A stretch of 64,000 nt of DNA from Struthio camelus (Eukaryota; Chordata; Aves; Struthioniformes; Struthionidae): assembly GCF_040807025.1 (NCBI RefSeq), contig NC_090968.1:496001-560000 (forward strand), given 5' to 3'. The notes under the pieces were generated by a model. It saw nothing but the letters and a program-made list of their open reading frames with translations, was not told the DNA's origin and did no database searches. Positions 58,956 to 64,000 of this stretch are shown here, piece by piece (the first letter of the stretch is position 1; every line of letters begins with the position of its first letter). Made by a program: the position numbers and the translations under genes.

Positions 58956-61900
58956 GAGTGTGTTTTGGGGAGGCCGGGGAGCGTCACCGAGTGTCTTTTG
59001 TGGAGTGTGAGGTGCCTCGGAGTGTGTTTTGTGGAGGGCGAGGTGCCTCGGAGTGGCTTTTGTGGAGAGAGAGGAGCCTCGGAGTGTGTTTTTGGGGGGC
59101 CAAGGATCCTCAGAGAGTGTTTTGGGGAGGCGGAGGGGCGTCGGAGTGGCTTTTGGGGATGCCGAGTAGCCTCCGAGTGTGTTTTGGAGAGGCGGAGGGT
59201 CCACCGAGTGGCTTTTGTGGAGTCGGAGGTGGCTCGGAGTGTGTTTTGTGGAGGGCAAGGATCCTCGGAGTATGTTTTGGGGAGGCCGAGGGGACTCCGA
59301 GTGTGTTTTGGGGAGGCCGAGGAGCCTCAGAGTGTCTTTTGTGGAGTGTGAGGTGCCTCGGAGTGTGTTTTGGGGAGGCTGAGGAGCCTCAAAGTGTGTT
59401 TTGGGGAGGCTGAGGGGCGTCGGAGTGTGCTTTTGGGGAGGCCGAGGGTGTTGGGGTGTGTTTTGTGGAGGGCGAGGGGCCACGGAGTGTGTTTTGGGGA
59501 GGCCGAGGATCCTCCGAGTGTGTTTTGGGGAGGCCGAGGGGCCACCGAGTGTCTTTTGTGGAGTGTGAGGTGCCTCGGAGTGTGTTTTGTGGAGGCCTCG
59601 GGGCCTTGGAGTGGCTTTTGGGGATGTTGCGTGGCCTCAGAGAGTTTTTTGGGGAGGCCGAGGGTGTTGGGGTGTGTTTTGTGGAGGGCGAGGGGCGTTG
59701 GAGTGGCTTTTGGGGAGGGAGAGGAGCCTCGGAGTGTCTTTTGGGGAGGGCGAGGAGCCTCGGAGTGTGTTTTGTGGAGGGCGAGGAGCCTCCGAGTGTG
59801 CTTTGGAGAGGCGTAGGGGCCGACAAGTGTGTTTTGTGGAGGCGTAGGGGCCTTGGAGTGTGTTTTGGGAGGGCTGAGGAGCTTCTGAGTGTGTTTTGGG
59901 GAGGCCATGGGGCGTCGGAGTGGGTTTTGTGGAGCCTGGGGAGCCTTGGTGTGTGTTTTGGGGAGGCCTCGGGGTCCCGGAGTGCGTTTTGTGGAGGCCG
60001 AGGGGTCTCGGAGTGTGTTTTGTGGAGGGAGAGGCCCCTTGAAGTGGCTTTTGTGGAGTGTGAGGTGCCTCGGAGTGTGTTCTGGGGATGCCGAGGGTCC
60101 TCAAAGTGTGTTTTGTGGAGTGTGAGGTGCCTGGGAGTGGCTATTGGGGAGGCTGAGGGTCCTCGGAGTGGCTTTTGGGGAGGCCGGGGATCCTCCGAGT
60201 GTGTTTTGGGGAGGCCTCGGGGCCTTGGAGTGGCTTTTGGGGAGGCGTGGGGTCCTCGGAGCGGCTTTGGAGGATGCCGAGTAGCCTCCGAGTGTGTTTT
60301 GGAGAGGCGGAGGGTCCACCGAGTGGCTTTTGGGGATGTTGCGGTGCCTCAGAGTGGCTTTTGTGGAGGCCTTGAGGCCTCGGAGTGTGTTTTGTGGAGG
60401 GCGAGGAGCCTCGGAGTGCGTTTTGGGGAGGCCGGGGATCCTCAGAGTGTGTTTTGGGGAGGCCGGGGAGCGTCACCGAGTGTCTTTTGTGGAGTGTGAG
60501 GTGCCTCGGAGTGTGTTTTGTGGAGGGCGAGGTGCCTCGGAGTGGCTTTTGTGGAGAGAGAGGAGCCTCGGAGTGTGTTTTTGGGGGGCCAAGGATCCTC
60601 AGAGAGTGTTTTGGGGAGGCGGAGGGGCGTCAGAGTGGCTTTTGGGGATGCCGAGTAGCCTCCGAGTGTGTTTTGGAGAGGCGGAGGGTCCACCGAGTGG
60701 CTTTTGTGGAGTCGGAGGTGGCTCGGAGTGTGTTTTGTGGAGGCCGAGGGGACTCCGAGTGTGTTTTGGGGAGGCCGAGGGGCCACCGAGTGTCTTTTGT
60801 GGAGTGTGAGGTGCCTCGGAGTGTGTTTTGTGGAGGCCTCGTGGCCTTGGAGTGGCTTTTGGGGATGTTGCGTGGCCTCAGAGAGTTTTTTGGGGAGGCC
60901 AAGGGTGTTGGGGTGTGTTTTGTGGAGGGCGAGGGGCCACGGAGTGTGTTTTGGGGAGGCGGAGGGGCGTTGGAGTGTGTTTTGGGGAGGGAGAGGAGCC
61001 TCGGAGTGTGTTTTGTGGAGGGCGAGGAGCCTCGGAGTGTGCTTTGGAGAGGCGTAGGGGCCGACAAGTGTGTTTTGTGGAGGCGGAGGGGCCTTGGAGT
61101 GTGTTTTGGGAGGGCTGAGGAGCTTCTGAGTGTGTTTTGGGGAGGCCATGGGGCGTCGGAGTGGGTTTTGTGGAGCCTGGGGAGCCTTGGTGTGTGTTTT
61201 GGGGAGGCCTCGGGGTCCCGGAGTGCGTTTTGGTGATGGTGAGGTTCCTAGAAGTGTATTGGAGGGAGGCCGAGGAGCCTCGGAGTGGCTTTGTTTTGGC
61301 CGAGGGGTCTCGGAGTGTGTTTTGTGGAGTGTGAAGAGCCTGGGAGTGTGTTTTGTGGAGTGTGAGGAGCCTGGGAGTGTGCTTTGGGTAGGCCAAGGGG
61401 CGTTGGAGTGGCTTTGTGGAGGCCGAGGGGTCTCGGAGTGTGTTTTGGGGAGGCCGAGGATCCTCCGAGTGTGTTTTGGGGAGGCCGAGTGGCGTCGGAA
61501 TGGCTTTTTGGGAGGCCTGAGGGCCTTGGAGTGTGTTTTGAGGATGCTGAGGATCCTCCGAGTGTGTTCTGGGGAGGTCGAGGGGTGTCGGCATGGCTTT
61601 GGGGAGGCCGAGGGGCATCGGAGTGGCTTTGGGGGAGGCCGAGCAGACTGGGAGTGTGTTTTGGGGAGGCGTTGGGGCCTTGGAGTGGCTTTTGTTGAGG
61701 AAGAGGAGCCTCGGAGTGTGTTTTGGGGAGGCCTCAGGGCCTCGGAGTGTGTTTTGGGGAGGCCTCAGGGCCTTGGCGTGGCTATTGGGGAGGGGTCGGG
61801 GCCTTGGAGTGGCTTTTGGGGAGGCGTGGGGTCCTCGGAGCGGCTTTGGAGGATGCCGAGTAGCCTCCGAGTGTGTTTTGGAGAGGCAGAGGGTCCACCG

Positions 61901-62208
61901 AGTGGCTTTTGGGGATGTTGCAGTGCCTCAGAGTGTCTTTTGTGGAGGCCTTGAGGCCTCGGAGTGTGTTTTGGGGAGGCCGAGGAGCCTCGGAGTGGCT
62001 TTTGTGGAGGCCTTGAGGCCTCGGAGTGTGTTTTGTGGAGGCCTCGTGGCCTTGGAGTGGCTTTTGGGGATGTTGCGTGGCCTCAGAGAGTTTTTTGGGG
62101 AGGCCGAGGGTGTTGGGGTGTGTTTTGTGGAGGGCGAGGGGCCACGGAGTGTGTTTTGGGGAGGCGGAGGGGCGTTGGAGTGTCTTTTGTGGAGGGAGAG
62201 GAGCCTCG
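58956..62208. repeat. Higher-order repeat of the array, copy B (3253 bp)
   Basis: A direct tandem copy of 55703-58955. After about 62208 (ambiguous by the shared GAGTGTGTTTTG) the sequence departs from the start of copy B and follows other array monomers, as expected for unequal exchange within a shared monomer. Confidence 0.88.
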
Positions 62209-64000
62209 GAGTGTGTTTTGTGGAGGGCGAGGAGCCTCGGAGTGTGCTTTGGAGAGGCGTAGGGGCCGACAAGTGTGTTTTGTGGAGGCGGAGGGGCCTT
62301 GGAGTGTGTTTTGGGAGGGCTGAGGAGCTTCTGAGTGTGTTTTGGGGAGGCCATGGGGCGTCGGAGTGGGTTTTGTGGAGCCTGGGGAGCCTTGGTGTGT
62401 GTTTTGGGGAGGCCTCGGGGTCTCGGAGTGTGTTTTGTTTTGGCCGAGGGGTCTCGGAGTGTGTTTTGTGGAGGGAGAGGCCCCTTGAAGTGGCTTTTGT
62501 GGAGTGTGAGGTGCCTCGGAGTGTGTTTTGGGGATGCCGAGGGTCCTCAAAGTGTGTTTTGTGGAGTGTGAGGTTCCTGGGAGTGGCTATTGGGGAGGCT
62601 GAGGGTCCTCGGAGTGGCTTTTGGGGAGGCCGGGGATCCTCCGAGTGTGTTTTGGGGAGGCCGGGGAGCGTCAGAGTGGCTTTTGTGGAGTGTGAGGTGC
62701 CTCAGAGTGGCTTTTGGGGAGGCGTCAGGGCCTTGGAGTGGCCTTTGGGGAGGCGTGGGGTCCTCGGAGCGGCTTTGGAGGATGCCGAGTAGCCTCCGAG
62801 TGTGTTTTGGAGAGGCGGAGGGTCCACCGAGTGGCTTTTGGGGATGTTGCGGTGCCTCAGAGTGGCTTTTGTGGAGGCCTTGAGGCCTCGGAGTGTGTTT
62901 TGTGGAGGGCGAGGAGCCTCGGAGTGCGTTTTGGGGAGGCCGGGGATCCTCCGAGTGTGTTTTGGGGAGGCCGGGGAGCGTCACCGAGTGTCTTTTGTGG
63001 AGTGTGAGGTGCCTCGGAGTGTGTTTTGTGGAGGGCGAGGTGCCTCAGAGTGGCTTTTGTGGAGAGAGAGGAGCCTCGGAGTGTGTTTTTGGGGGGCCAA
63101 GGATCCTCAGAGAGTGTTTTGGGGAGGCGGAGGGGCGTCGGAGTGGCTTTTGGGCATGCCGAGTAGCCTCCGAGTGTGTTTTGGAGAGGCGGAGGGTCCA
63201 CCGAGTGGCTTTTGTGGAGTCGGAGGTGGCTCGGAGTGTGTTTTGTGGAGGCCGAGGGGACTCCGAGTGTGTTTTGGGGAGGCCGAGGGGCCACCGAGTG
63301 TCTTTTGTGGAGTGTGAGGTGCCTCGGAGTGTGTTTTGTGGAGGCCTCGTGGCCTTGGAGTGGCTTTTGGGGATGTTGCGTGGCCTCAGAGAGTTTTTTG
63401 GGGAGGCCAAGGGTGTTGGGGTGTGTTTTGTGGAGGGCGAGGGGCCACGGAGTGTGTTTTGGGGAGGCAGAGGGGCGTTGGAGTGTCTTTTGGGGAGGGC
63501 GAGGAGCCTCGGAGTGTGTTTTGTGGAGGGCGAGGAGCCTCGGAGTGTGCTTTGGAGAGGCGTAGGGGCCGACAAGTGTGTTTTGTGGAGGCGGAGGGGC
63601 CTTGGAGTGTGTTTTGGGAGGGCTGAGGAGCTTCTGAGTGTGTTTTGGGGAGGCCATGGGGCGTCGGAGTGGGTTTTGTGGAGCCTGGGGAGCCTTGGTG
63701 TGTGTTTTGGGGAGGCCTCGGGGTCCCGGAGTGCGTTTTGGTGATGGTGAGGTTCCTAGAAGTGTATTGGAGGGAGGCCGAGGAGCCTCGGAGTGGCTTT
63801 GTTTTGGCCGAGGGGTCTCGGAGTGTGTTTTGTGGAGTGTGAAGAGCCTGGGAGTGTGTTTTGTGGAGTGTGAGGAGCCTGGGAGTGTGCTTTGGGTAGG
63901 CCAAGGGGCGTTGGAGTGGCTTTGTGGAGGCCGAGGGGTCTCGGAGTGTGTTTTGGGGAGGCCGAGGATCCTCCGAGTGTGTTTTGGGGAGGCTGAGTGG
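62209..64000. repeat. Partial third higher-order block
   Basis: From about 62800 the sequence follows copy B at an offset of 2508 bp instead of 3253, which is 745 bp (about 24 monomers) shorter. A few substitutions are visible in the translations, so this block is slightly older than the A/B pair or has diverged. It is cut by the window end. Confidence 0.75.

Larger units (their letters stand above)
54794..64000. repeat. 31 bp minisatellite/satellite array, continuing past the window
   Basis: About 9.2 kb consists almost wholly of diverged monomers of about 31 bp, typically starting CGGAGTGTGTTTTGGGGAGG and ending near CCGAGGGGCCT; that gives roughly 297 monomers. The plus strand is G-rich with repeated GGGG and TTTT runs. 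Because 31 is not a multiple of three, three monomers (93 bp) give a 31-residue period in every frame. The consensus rarely makes a stop, so long frames appear on both strands; these are taken as by-products. I cannot match it with confidence to a named avian satellite such as the 41 bp CNM/PO41 types. Confidence 0.95.

Noticed and set aside
54794..64000. Repetitive protein gene in the 31 bp array
   Set aside because: Equally long frames occur on both strands and in several registers, starts are arbitrary, and no splice or promoter context belongs to them.
54794..64000. CRISPR array
   Set aside because: There are no constant repeats with unique spacers; all sequence belongs to one diverged monomer family, and the context is a vertebrate genome.

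Overview
The window is vertebrate nuclear DNA, most likely from a bird. The main evidence is CR1 retrotransposon 3' ends with the typical closing ATTCTGTGA-type repeat, short GT-AG introns, GC-rich gene blocks, and a short multicopy paralogue of the RING ubiquitin/SUMO ligase gene TOPORS. CR1 also occurs in turtles and crocodilians, so 'bird' is an inference. Nothing bacterial or viral was recognised.

Layout. (1) 1-20351 and 20352-40702 are two nearly identical head-to-tail copies of a 20.35 kb segment. (2) 40703-42213 is the start of a third copy, which stops abruptly. (3) 42211-54793 is a 12.6 kb inverted copy of the middle of the unit (unit positions 16868 down to about 4301). With copy 2 it forms a large inverted repeat: arms 24654-37219 and 42211-54793, spacer about 5.0 kb. 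(4) 54791/54794-64000 is a minisatellite of about 31 bp monomers. It runs off the end of the window and contains a tandem higher-order duplication of 3253 bp. Both rearrangement junctions show 3 bp of microhomology.

Each full unit carries, in order: a CpG-rich block followed by a small coding-like relic (about 1500-2060); a minus-strand gene of about ten small exons encoding a coiled-coil protein with a C-terminal membrane segment, resembling TMCO5 (2405-4847); two CR1 3' ends; a plus-strand TOPORS-like gene whose main exon is 11938-13602; and about 6.7 kb with no recognised gene. The inverted segment holds an intact TOPORS-like exon (minus strand) and only the first two and a bit exons of the coiled-coil gene, cut by the satellite.

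The TOPORS-like protein keeps all eight RING ligands, the TOPORS core and a SUMO-interaction motif, but lacks the long Arg/Ser-rich C-terminus of TOPORS. It is therefore probably a shortened nuclear E3 ligase, present here in three copies. The inverted copy differs from the other two by a cluster of changes in one stretch of about 155 bp, which looks like a gene-conversion patch. No pathway links the genes; what joins them is the amplification. Similar tandem, palindromic and satellite structures occur in ampliconic and sex-linked regions, and they are also where assemblies fail, so an assembly artefact must be kept open.
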